From positions 107,001 to 171,000 of the forward strand of contig CAUJNA010000577.1 in assembly GCA_963377175.1 (NCBI GenBank): a stretch of 64,000 nt of DNA, written 5' to 3'. Both the position numbers and the translations under genes were made by a program. Positions 1 through 8,670 of the stretch are shown piece by piece; the first letter of the stretch is position 1; each line of letters opens with the position of its first letter. The notes beneath the pieces were generated by a model. It saw only the letters and a list, made by a program, of their open reading frames with translations. It did no database searches and had not been told where the DNA came from. The DNA comes from Effrenium voratum (lineage: Eukaryota; Sar; Dinophyceae; Suessiales; Symbiodiniaceae).

Positions 1-220
1 GCTTCGTGCGTGTCTTGATCATGCACAGCCCCGGGATCACGAACTTCCCAATTGCCTTTACCTCCTTCGCTCCAATCTCAGAGAGCTGTCCAAGAAGCTG
101 CGACACGTCAGACTTCTTCATGTCTGTTGCCGAGGCCAGCTCAGTCACGATACTCCCCTTTGTCAGGGCCTTGGTAGCCCTCATCGCCTTCATGGTCTTG
201 GTTGCCTTCATGGGAGCCAT
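1..220 (-). CDS. Histone-like protein (HLP), unit 1, partial exon 1
   Basis: This is the 5' part of the first HLP gene in the array. The start codon is at 220 and the rest of exon 1, the intron and exon 2 lie left of the window. Translation gives the basic MAPMKATK start and the HU-like core, but with seven substitutions against the other units (K14R, A16T, M19L, G23S, S26T, M49I, T57I). Its upstream spacer also differs near 225-245. It is the most diverged unit seen, so either the array edge is close or a second subtype begins here. Confidence 0.85.
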   Translation of the reverse strand, partial: MAPMKATKTMKAMRATKALTKGSIVTELASATDMKKSDVSQLLGQLSEIGAKEVKAIGKFVIPGLCMIKTRTK

Positions 221-608
221 GTCTGCAGAAGGGATGAGAGCGGGTGATCTGACTGCACAAGCTTGATGGATGACGGCTCAGCAACATAAGCTACATGAGT
301 CACTGCTCCGCTGCAAGGAACCCCAAGCCAACCCCTGTTTGCCTGGAAACTTCATGCCAGCAACACTTGTAAACAAGACGCAATGCGCCGCCCCCAAACA
401 ACTCTTCGAACTGAGTCGCGCCAGCTTTCGTCTGATGGCTCCAGGTACAATGTACAACTTGGAAACCGCAAATTGTGGCGTGACATGGCTGTGATTAAAA
501 CAACCATGCAGCGCATCAAGTTCAGCCTGGGTCCCCCAAGCGCTGTTCGCCAAACCCCATCGATCAGCACCCCAGGTCACAGGCTGTACAGCTCGCAGGC
601 AGAACGTT

Positions 609-1058
609 TCAGATCTGCTTCTTCAGAGCTGACACTGCGAATGCCTTGACCACCGTTTTGGCAGGCTGAGCCTTGATGGCCACCTCTTTGCCGAACCTGG
701 GCCAACGGACACGTAAACACGGTGCACTTGCATGATGTTCAGTCAACACAGACAGGTTCAGTAAGCTATCGGAAACAAAACAAAAGCTTTCGCTAAGCAG
801 GTTGAGAAACATCATCCGCTTGCCCGCCTTGGTGGCTGGCTTCGTGCGTGTCTTGATCATGCACAGCCCCGGGATCACGAACTTCCCGGTTGCCTTTACC
901 TCCTTCGCTCCCATCTCAGAGAGCTGTCCAAGAAGCTGCGACACGTCAGACTTCTTCATGTCTGTTGCCGAGGCCAGCTCACTCACGATGCCCCCCTTGG
1001 TCATGGCCTTGGCAGCCTTCATCGCCTTCATGGTCTTGGTTGCCTTCATGGGAGCCAT
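609..1058 (-). CDS. Histone-like protein (HU-like major basic nuclear protein), unit 2
   Basis: Exon 1 is 811-1058, the intron 697-810 (GT-AG, 114 bp) and exon 2 609-696. The spliced product is 111 aa. It has a lysine/methionine-rich N-terminal tail with MKAMK-type repeats (residues 1-21), a helical region starting GGIVSELASATDMKKSDVS, the family hallmark GKFVIPGLCMIKTR, KPATKAGKRMMFGKEV across the splice junction, and a C-terminus ending ALKKQI. This matches the HU-related histone-like proteins that bind DNA in dinoflagellate nuclei, where nucleosomes are scarce. The start was chosen at the conserved MAPMK. The frame stays open 121 codons further upstream into the spacer, but that extension has no family counterpart. 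The splice joins ATGAT to GTTCGG and restores MMFGKE. All units are unidirectional. Confidence 0.93.
   Translation of the reverse strand: MAPMKATKTMKAMKAAKAMTKGGIVSELASATDMKKSDVSQLLGQLSEMGAKEVKATGKFVIPGLCMIKTRTKPATKAGKRMMFLNLLSESFCFVSDSLLNLSVLTEHHASAPCLRVRWPRFGKEVAIKAQPAKTVVKAFAVSALKKQI
697..810 (-). other. HLP unit 2 intron (114 bp, stop-free)
   Basis: The minus-strand intron starts GTTTCTCAAC and ends GCCCAG. It splits the codon for the second Met of RMMFGK. It is 38 codons long with no in-frame stop, so the unspliced RNA is also open. The same intron occurs in all complete units: 114 bp in units 2, 4-8 and 10, 113 bp in units 3 and 9, and 92 bp in unit 11. Confidence 0.85.
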
Positions 1059-1078
1059 GTCTGCAACGGAAGGGATGT
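1059..1078 (-). promoter_or_regulatory. Candidate spliced-leader trans-splice acceptor of HLP units
   Basis: Directly upstream of the start codon the minus strand reads CCCTTCCGTTGCAGAC, a pyrimidine-rich tract ending in AG (1061-1062) only two bases before ATG. Dinoflagellate mRNAs receive a trans-spliced leader, so this AG is a plausible acceptor. A second AG (GTGCAG) lies about 35 bases further upstream and would leave a more usual 5' UTR. The tract is retained in units 2-11. The choice between the two AGs is inference. Confidence 0.3.
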
Positions 1079-1449
1079 CCAAGGATGATCTGACTGCACA
1101 AGCTTGATGGATGACGGCTGAGCAACATAAGCTACATGAGTCACTGCTCCGCTGCAAGGAACCCCAAGCCAACCCCTGTTTGCCTGAAAACATCATGCCA
1201 GCAACACTTGTAAACAAGACGCAATGCGCCGCCCCTAAACAACCCTTCGAACTGAGTCGCGCCAGCTTTCGTCTGATGGCTCCAGGTACAATGTACAACT
1301 TGGAAACCGCAAATTGTGGCGTGACATGGCTGTGATTAAAACAACCATGCAGCGCATCAAGTTCAGCCTGGGTCCCCCAAGCGCTGTTCGCCAAACCCCA
1401 TCGATCAGCACCCCAGGTCACAGGCTGTACAGCTCGCAGGCAGAACGTT

Positions 1450-1898
1450 TCAGATCTGCTTCTTCAGAGCTGACACTGCGAATGCCTTGACCACCGTTTT
1501 GGCAGGCTGAGCCTTGATGGCCACCTCTTTGCCGAACCTGGCCAACGCACACGTAAACACGGTGCACTTGCATGATGTTCAGTCAACACAGAAAGGTTCA
1601 GTAAGCTATCGGAAACAAAACAAAAGCTTACGCTAAGCAGGTTGAGAAACATCATCCGCTTGCCCGCCTTGGTGGCTGGCTTCGTGCGTGTCTTGATCAT
1701 GCACAGCCCCGGGATCACGAACTTCCCGGTTGCCTTTACCTCCTTCGCTCCCATCTCAGAGAGCTGTCCAAGAAGCTGCGACACGTCAGACTTCTTCATG
1801 TCTGTTGCCGAGGCCAGCTCACTCACGATGCCCCCCTTGGTCATGGCCTTGGCAGCCTTCATCGCCTTCATGGTCTTGGTTGCCTTCATGGGAGCCAT
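1450..1898 (-). CDS. Histone-like protein, unit 3
   Basis: Exon 1 is 1651-1898, the intron 1538-1650 (113 bp) and exon 2 1450-1537. The spliced protein is identical to unit 2. The intron is one base shorter than in most units (a G is missing from the CTGGGCC tract beside the acceptor), so unlike unit 2 the unspliced reading frame does not continue into exon 2. The spacer is nearly identical to that of unit 2, so the duplication or homogenisation is recent. Confidence 0.92.
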
Positions 1899-2289
1899 GT
1901 CTGCAACGGAAGGGATGTCCAAGGATGATCTGACTGCACAAGCTTGATGGATGACGGCTGAGCAACATAAGCTACATGAGTCACTGCTCCGCTGCAAGGA
2001 ACCCCAAGCCAACCCCTGTTTGCCTGAAAACATCATGCCAGCAACACTTGTAAACAAGACGCAATGCGCCGCCCCTAAACAACCCTTCGAACTGAGTCGC
2101 GCCAGCTTTCTTCTGATGGCTCCAGGTACAATGTACAACTTGGAAACCGCAAATTGTGGCGTGACATGGCTGTGATTAAAACAACCATGCAGCGCATCAA
2201 GTTCAGCCTGGGTCCCCCAAGCGCTTGTCGCCAAACCCCATCGATCAGCACCCCAGGTCACAGGCTGTACAGCTCGCAGGCAGAACGTT

Positions 2290-2739
2290 TCAGATCTGCT
2301 TCTTCAGAGCTGACACTGCGAATGCCTTGACCACCGTTTTGGCAGGCTGAGCCTTGATGGCCACCTCTTTGCCGAACCTGAGCCAACGCACACGTAAACA
2401 CGGTGCACTTGCATGATGTTCAGTCAACACAGAAAGGTTCAGTAAGCTATCGGAAACAAAACAAAAGCTTACGCTAAGCAGGTTGAGAAACATCATCCGC
2501 TTGCCCGCCTTGGTGGCTGGCTTCGTGCGTGTCTTGATCATGCACAGCCCCGGGATCACGAACTTCCCGGTTGCCTTTACCTCCTTCGCTCCCATCTCAG
2601 AGAGCTGTGCAAGAAGCTGCGACACGTCAGACTTCTTCATGTCTGTTGCCGAGGCCAGCTCACTCACGATGCCCCCCTTGGTCATGGCCTTGGTAGCCTT
2701 CATCGCCTTCATGGTCTTGGTTGCCTTCATGGGAGCCAT
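2290..2739 (-). CDS. Histone-like protein, unit 4
   Basis: Exon 1 is 2492-2739, the intron 2378-2491 (114 bp) and exon 2 2290-2377. The 111-aa product carries two changes against the common sequence, A16T in the N-terminal tail and G44A in the LLGQ turn. It is the only complete unit other than unit 9 whose exon-level protein differs. Confidence 0.92.
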   Translation of the reverse strand: MAPMKATKTMKAMKATKAMTKGGIVSELASATDMKKSDVSQLLAQLSEMGAKEVKATGKFVIPGLCMIKTRTKPATKAGKRMMFLNLLSVSFCFVSDSLLNLSVLTEHHASAPCLRVRWLRFGKEVAIKAQPAKTVVKAFAVSALKKQI

Positions 2740-3130
2740 GTCTGCAACGGAAGGGATGTCCAAGGATGATCTGACTGCACAAGCTTGATGGATGATGGCT
2801 GAGCAACATAAGCTACATGAGTCACTGCTCCGCTGCAAGGAACCCCAAGCCAACCCCTGTTTGCCTGAAAACATCATGCCAGCAACACTTGTAAACAAGA
2901 CGCAATGCGCCGCCCCTAAACAACCCTTCGAACTGAGTCGCGCCAGCTTTCTTCTGATGGCTCCAGGTACAATGTACAACTTGGAAACCGCAAATTGTGG
3001 CGTGACATGGCTGTGATTAAAACAACCATGCAGCGCATCAAGTTCAGCCTGGGTCCCCCAAGCGCTGTTCGCCAAACCCCATCGATCAGCACCCCAGGTC
3101 ACAGGCTGTACAGCTCGCAGGCAGAACGTT

Positions 3131-3580
3131 TCAGATCTGCTTCTTCAGAGCTGACACTGCGAATGCCTTGACCACCGTTTTCGCAGGCTGAGCCTTGATG
3201 GCCACCTCTTTGCCGAACCTGAGCCAACGGACACGTAAACACGGTGCACTTGCATGATGTTCAGTCAACACAGAAAGGTTCAGTAAGCTATCGGAAACAA
3301 AACAAAAGCTTACGCTAAGCAGGTTGAGAAACATCATCCGCTTGCCCGCCTTGGTGGCTGGCTTCGTGCGTGTCTTGATCATGCACAGCCCCGGGATCAC
3401 GAACTTCCCGGTTGCCTTTACCTCCTTCGCTCCCATCTCAGAGAGCTGTCCAAGAAGCTGCGACACGTCAGACTTCTTCATGTCTGTTGCCGAGGCCAGC
3501 TCACTCACGATGCCCCCCTTGGTCATGGCCTTGGCAGCCTTCATCGCCTTCATGGTCTTGGTTGCCTTCATGGGAGCCAT
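3131..3580 (-). CDS. Histone-like protein, unit 5
   Basis: Exon 1 is 3333-3580, the intron 3219-3332 (114 bp, stop-free) and exon 2 3131-3218. The protein matches the common form of units 2 and 3. Changes are confined to silent sites, the intron and the spacer. Confidence 0.92.
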   Translation of the reverse strand: MAPMKATKTMKAMKAAKAMTKGGIVSELASATDMKKSDVSQLLGQLSEMGAKEVKATGKFVIPGLCMIKTRTKPATKAGKRMMFLNLLSVSFCFVSDSLLNLSVLTEHHASAPCLRVRWLRFGKEVAIKAQPAKTVVKAFAVSALKKQI

Positions 3581-3971
3581 GTCTGCAACGGAAGGGATGT
3601 CCAAGGATGATCTGACTGCACAAGCTTGATGGATGACGGCTGAGCAACATAAGCTACATGAGTCACTGCTCCGCTGCAAGGAACCCCAAGCCAACCCCTG
3701 TTTGCCTGGAAACTTCATGCCAGCAACACTTGTAAACAAGACGCAATGTGCCGCCCCCAAACAACCCTTCGAACTGAGTCGCGCCAGCTTTCTTCTGATG
3801 GCTCCAGGTACAATGTACAACTTGGAAACCGCAAATTGTGGCGTGACATGGCTGTGATTAAAACAACCATGCAGCGCATCAAGTTCAGCCTGGGTCCCCC
3901 AAGCGCTGTTCGCCAAACCCCATCGATCAGCACCCCAGGTCACAGGCTGTACAGCTCGCAGGCAGAACGTT

Positions 3972-4421
3972 TCAGATCTGCTTCTTCAGAGCTGACACTG
4001 CGAATGCCTTGACCACCGTTTTGGCAGGCTGAGCCTTGATGGCCACCTCTTTGCCGAACCTGGGCCAACGGACACGTAAACACGGTGCACTTGCATGATG
4101 TTCAGTCAACACAGAAACATTCATTAAGCTATCGGAAACAAAACAAAAGCTTACGCTAAGCAGGTTGAGAAACATCATCCGCTTGCCCGCCTTGGTGGCT
4201 GGCTTCGTGCGTGTCTTGATCATGCACAGCCCCGGGATCACGAACTTCCCGGTTGCCTTTACCTCCTTCGCTCCCATCTCAGAGAGCTGTCCAAGAAGCT
4301 GCGACACGTCCGACTTCTTCATGTCTGTTGCCGAGGCCAGCTCACTCACGATGCCCCCCTTGGTCATGGCCTTGGCAGCCTTCATCGCCTTCATGGTCTT
4401 GGTTGCCTTCATGGGAGCCAT
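3972..4421 (-). CDS. Histone-like protein, unit 6
   Basis: Exon 1 is 4174-4421, the intron 4060-4173 (114 bp) and exon 2 3972-4059. The protein is the common form. The intron shares the AACATTCATTAAGC variant with neighbouring units 7 and 8 (in place of AAGGTTCAGTAAGC), which marks units 6-8 as a sub-block. Confidence 0.92.
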   Translation of the reverse strand: MAPMKATKTMKAMKAAKAMTKGGIVSELASATDMKKSDVSQLLGQLSEMGAKEVKATGKFVIPGLCMIKTRTKPATKAGKRMMFLNLLSVSFCFVSDSLMNVSVLTEHHASAPCLRVRWPRFGKEVAIKAQPAKTVVKAFAVSALKKQI

Positions 4422-4812
4422 GTCTGCAACGGAAGGGATGTCCAAGGATGATCTGACTGCACAGGCTTGATGGATGACGGCTGAGCAACATAAGCTACAT
4501 GAGTCACTGCTCCGCTGCAAGGAACCCCAAGCCAACCCCTGTTTGCCTGGAAACTCTATGCCAGCAACACTTGTAAACAAGACGCAATGTGCCGCCCCCA
4601 AACAACCCTTCGAACTGAGTCTCGCCAGCTTTCGTCTGATGGCTCCAGGTACAATGTACAACTTGGAAACCGCAAATTGTGGCGTGACATGGCTGTGATT
4701 AAAACAACCATGCAGCGCATCAAGTTCAGCCTGGGTCCCCCAAGCGCTGTTCGCCAAACCCCATCGATCAGCACCCCAGGTCACAGGCTGTACAGCTCGC
4801 AGGCAGAACGTT

Positions 4813-5262
4813 TCAGATCTGCTTCTTCAGAGCTGACACTGCAAATGCCTTGACCACAGTTTTCGCAGGCTGAGCCTTGATGGCCACCTCTTTGCCGAAC
4901 CTGGGCCAACGGACACGTAAACACGGCTCACTTGCATGATGTTCAGTCAACACACAAATGTTCATTAAGCTATCGGAAACAAAACAAAAGCTTACGCTAA
5001 GCAGGTTGAGAAACATCATCCGCTTGCCCGCCTTGGTGGCTGGCTTCGTGCGTGTCTTGATCATGCACAGCCCCGGGATCACGAACTTCCCGGTTGCCTT
5101 TACCTCCTTCGCTCCCATCTCAGAGAGCTGTCCAAGAAGCTGCGACACGTCGGACTTCTTCATGTCTGTTGCCGAGGCCAGCTCACTCACGATGCCCCCC
5201 TTGGTCATGGCCTTGGCAGCCTTCATCGCCTTCATGGTCTTGGTTGCCTTCATGGGAGCCAT
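4813..5262 (-). CDS. Histone-like protein, unit 7
   Basis: Exon 1 is 5015-5262, the intron 4901-5014 (114 bp) and exon 2 4813-4900. The protein is the common form. Silent changes in exon 2 (AAAACTGTGG) are shared with units 8-10. Confidence 0.92.
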   Translation of the reverse strand: MAPMKATKTMKAMKAAKAMTKGGIVSELASATDMKKSDVSQLLGQLSEMGAKEVKATGKFVIPGLCMIKTRTKPATKAGKRMMFLNLLSVSFCFVSDSLMNICVLTEHHASEPCLRVRWPRFGKEVAIKAQPAKTVVKAFAVSALKKQI

Positions 5263-5653
5263 GTCTGCAACGGAAGGGATGTCCAAGGATGATCTGACTG
5301 CACAAGCTTGATGGATGACGGCTGAGCAACATAAGCTACATGAGTCACTGCTCCGCTGCAAGGAACCCCAAGCCAACCCCTGTTTGCCTGAAAACTTCAT
5401 GCCAGCAACACTTGTAAACAAGACGCAATGTGCCGCCCCCAAACAACCCTTCGAACTGAGTCGCGCCAGCTTTCTTCTGATGGCTCCAGGTACAATGTAC
5501 AACTTGGAAACCGCAAATTGTGGCGTGACATGGCTGTGATTAAAACAACCATGCAGCGCATCAAGTTCAGCCTGAGTCCCCCAAGCGCTGTTCGCCAAAC
5601 CCCATCGATCAGCAACCCAGGTCACAGGCTGTACAGCTCGCAGGCAGAACGTT

Positions 5654-6103
5654 TCAGATCTGCTTCTTCAGAGCTGACACTGCAAATGCCTTGACCACAG
5701 TTTTCGCAGGCTGAGCCTTGATGGCCACCTCTTTGCCGAACCTGGGCCAACGGACACGTAAACACGGTGCACTTGCATGATGTTCAGTCAACACAGAAAC
5801 GTTCATTAAGCTATCGGAAACAAAACAAAAGCTTACGCTAAGCAGGTTGAGAAACATCATCCGCTTGCCCGCCTTGGTGGCTGGCTTCGTGCGTGTCTTG
5901 ATCATGCACAGCCCCGGGATCACGAACTTCCCGGTTGCCTTTACCTCCTTCGCTCCCATCTCAGAGAGCTGTCCAAGAAGCTGCGACACGTCGGACTTCT
6001 TCATGTCTGTTGCCGAGGCCAGCTCACTCACGATGCCCCCCTTGGTCATGGCCTTGGCAGCCTTCATCGCCTTCATGGTCTTGGTTGCCTTCATGGGAGC
6101 CAT
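5654..6103 (-). CDS. Histone-like protein, unit 8
   Basis: Exon 1 is 5856-6103, the intron 5742-5855 (114 bp) and exon 2 5654-5741. The protein is the common form. Its upstream spacer has lost a few bases near 6230 (CCTGGATGCCAG instead of CCTGGAAACTTCATGCCAG), a deletion shared with unit 9. The period therefore shortens from 841 to about 833 bp. Confidence 0.92.
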   Translation of the reverse strand: MAPMKATKTMKAMKAAKAMTKGGIVSELASATDMKKSDVSQLLGQLSEMGAKEVKATGKFVIPGLCMIKTRTKPATKAGKRMMFLNLLSVSFCFVSDSLMNVSVLTEHHASAPCLRVRWPRFGKEVAIKAQPAKTVVKAFAVSALKKQI

Positions 6104-6487
6104 GTCTGCAACGGAAGGGATGTCCAAGGATGATCTGACTGCACAAGCTTGATGGATGACGGCTGAGCAACATAAGCTACATGAGTCACTGCTCCGCTGC
6201 CAGGAACCCCAAGCCAACCCCTGTTTGCCTGGATGCCAGCAACACTTGTAAACAAGACGCAATGTGCCGCCCCCAAACAACCCTTCGAACTGAGTCGCGC
6301 CAGCTTTCGTCTGATGGCTCTAGGTACAATGTACAACTTAGAAACCGCAAATTGTGGCGTGACATGGCTGTGATTAAAACAACCATGCAGCGCATCAAGT
6401 TCAGCCTGAGTCCCCCAAGCGCTGCTCGCCAAACCCCATCGATCAGCACCCCAGGTCACAGGCTGTACAGCTCGCAGGCAGAACGTT

Positions 6488-6936
6488 TCACATCTGCTTC
6501 TTCAGAGCTGACACTGCGAATGCCTTGACCACAGTTTTCGCAGGCTGAGCCTTGATTGCCACCTCTTTGCCGAACCTGGGCCAACAAACAAGTGAACACG
6601 GTCACTTGCATGATGTTCAGTCAACACAGAAAGGTTCAGCAAGCTATCGGAAACAAAACAAAAGCTTACGCTAAGCAGGCTGAGAAACATCATCCGCTTG
6701 CCCGCCTTGGTGGCTGGCTTCGTGCGTGTCTTGATCATGCACAGCCCCGGGATCACGAATTTCCCGGTTGCCTTTACCTCCTTCGCTCCCATCTCAGAGA
6801 GCTGTCCAAGAAGCTGCGACACGTCGGACTTCTTCATGTCTGTTGCCGAGGCCAGCTCACTCACGATGCCCCCCTTGGTCATGGCCTTGGCAGCCTTCAT
6901 CGCCTTCATGGTCTTGGTTGCCTTCATGGGAGCCAT
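6488..6936 (-). CDS. Histone-like protein, unit 9 (C-terminal I111M)
   Basis: Exon 1 is 6689-6936, the intron 6576-6688 (113 bp) and exon 2 6488-6575. The last residue is Met instead of Ile, because the stop context reads TCACATCTG on the plus strand rather than TCAGATCTG. The protein is otherwise the common form. The upstream spacer carries the same short deletion as unit 8 and a one-base insertion near 7128. Confidence 0.91.
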
Positions 6937-7321
6937 GTCTGCAACGGAAGGGATGTCAAAGGGTGATCTGACTGCACAAGCTTGATGGATGACGGCTGAG
7001 CAACATAAGCTACATGAGTCACTGCTCCGCTGCCAGGAACCCCAAGCCAACCCCTGTTTGCCTGGATGCCAGCAACACTTGTAAACAAGACGCAATGTGC
7101 CGCCCCCAAACAACCCTTCGAACTGAGTTCGCGCCAGCTTTCTTCTGATGGCTCCAGGTACAATGTACAACTTGGAAACCGCAAATTGTGGCGTGACATG
7201 GCTGTGATTAAAACAACCATGCAGCGCATCAAGTTCAGCCTGAGTCCCCCAAGCGCTGCTCGCCAAACCCCATCGATCAGCACCCCAGGTCACAGGCTGT
7301 ACAGCTCGCAGGCAGAACGTT

Positions 7322-7771
7322 TCAGATCTGCTTCTTCAGAGCTGACACTGCGAATGCCTTGACCACAGTTTTCGCAGGCTGAGCCTTGATGGCCACCTCT
7401 TTGCCGAACCTGGGCCAACGGACACGTAAACACGTCTCACTTGCATGATGTTCAGTCAACACAGAAAGGTTCAGCAAGCTATCGGAAACAAAACAAAAGC
7501 TTACGCTAAGCAGGCTGAGAAACATCATCCGCTTGCCCGCCTTGGTGGCTGGCTTCGTGCGTGTCTTGATCATGCACAGCCCCGGGATCACGAATTTCCC
7601 GGTTGCCTTTACCTCCTTCGCTCCCATCTCAGAGAGCTGTCCAAGAAGCTGCGACACGTCGGACTTCTTCATGTCTGTTGCCGAGGCCAGCTCACTCACG
7701 ATGCCCCCCTTGGTCATGGCCTTGGCAGCCTTCATCGCCTTCATGGTCTTGGTTGCCTTCATGGGAGCCAT
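7322..7771 (-). CDS. Histone-like protein, unit 10
   Basis: Exon 1 is 7524-7771, the intron 7410-7523 (114 bp, stop-free) and exon 2 7322-7409. The protein is the common form. The upstream spacer has a changed segment at about 7885-7905 (CATGTCGAACTGG) not seen elsewhere in the array. Confidence 0.92.
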   Translation of the reverse strand: MAPMKATKTMKAMKAAKAMTKGGIVSELASATDMKKSDVSQLLGQLSEMGAKEVKATGKFVIPGLCMIKTRTKPATKAGKRMMFLSLLSVSFCFVSDSLLNLSVLTEHHASETCLRVRWPRFGKEVAIKAQPAKTVVKAFAVSALKKQI

Positions 7772-8162
7772 GTCTGCAACGGAAGGGATGTCAAAGGGTG
7801 ATCTGACTGCACAAGCTTGATGGATGACGGCTGAGCAACATAAGCTACATGAGTGACTGCTCCGCTGCCAGGAACCCCAAGCCAACCCATGTCGAACTGG
7901 AAACTCTATGCCAGCAACACTTGTAAACAAGACGCAATGTGCCGCCCCCAAACAACCCTTCGAACTGAGTCGCGCCAGCTTTCTTCTGATGGCTCCAGGT
8001 ACAATGTACAACTTGGAAACCGCAAATTGTGGCGTGACATGGCTGTGATTAAAACAACCATGCAGCGCATCAAGTTCAGCCTGAGTCCCCCAAGCGCTGC
8101 TCGCCAAACCCCATCGATCAGCACCCCAGGTCACAGGCTGTACAGCTCGCAGGCAGAACGTT

Positions 8163-8590
8163 TCAGATCTGCTTCTTCAGAGCTGACACTGCGAATGCCT
8201 TGACCACCGTTTTCGCAGGCTGAGCCTTGATGGCCACCTCTTTGCCGAACCTGGGTCACGCGCATGATGTTCAGTCAAAACAGCAAGGTGCATTAAGTTA
8301 TTGGCAATAAAACAAAAAGCTACGCTAAGAAGGTTGAGAAACATCATCCGCTTGCCCGCCTTGGTGGCTGGCTTCGTGCGTGTCTTGATCATGCACAGCC
8401 CCGGGATCACAAACTTCCCGGTTGCCTTTACCTCCTTCGCTCCCATCTCAGAGAGCTGTCCAAGAAGCTGCGACACGTCGGACTTCTTCATGTCTGTTGC
8501 CGAGGCCAGCTCACTCACGATGCCCCCCTTGGTCATGGCCTTGGCAGCCTTCATCGCCTTCATGGTCTTGGTTGCCTTCATGGGAGCCAT
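8163..8590 (-). CDS. Histone-like protein, unit 11 (array end)
   Basis: Exon 1 is 8343-8590, the intron 8251-8342 (92 bp) and exon 2 8163-8250. The protein is the common form although the intron is shorter and clearly diverged (CATTAAGTTATTGGCAATAA). Similarity to the array stops about 75 bp upstream of the start codon, near 8,665. This is the 5'-most unit in transcription direction and marks the array boundary. Confidence 0.91.
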
Positions 8591-8670
8591 GTCTGCAACG
8601 GAAGGGATGTCAAAGGGTGATCTGACTGCACAAGCTTGATGGATGACGGCTGAGCAACACAAGCAACATG

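Larger units (their letters stand above)
1..8670. repeat. Tandem gene array, about 841-bp unit, 10 complete plus 1 partial copies
   Basis: Start codons lie at 220, 1058, 1898, 2739, 3580, 4421, 5262, 6103, 6936, 7771 and 8590. The spacing is 838-841 bp for most of the array and 819-835 bp at the right end. Exons, intron and the roughly 390-bp spacer are all highly alike. Unidirectional tandem arrays of highly expressed genes are typical of dinoflagellates. Divergence grows toward both visible ends, as expected if central units are homogenised by unequal exchange. Confidence 0.95.

Noticed and set aside
802..8639. Plus-strand ORFs of 67-117 codons repeated in every HLP unit
   Set aside because: They are antisense to HLP exon 1 and the spacer and repeat only because the unit repeats; no family match, and HLP on the minus strand explains the conservation.
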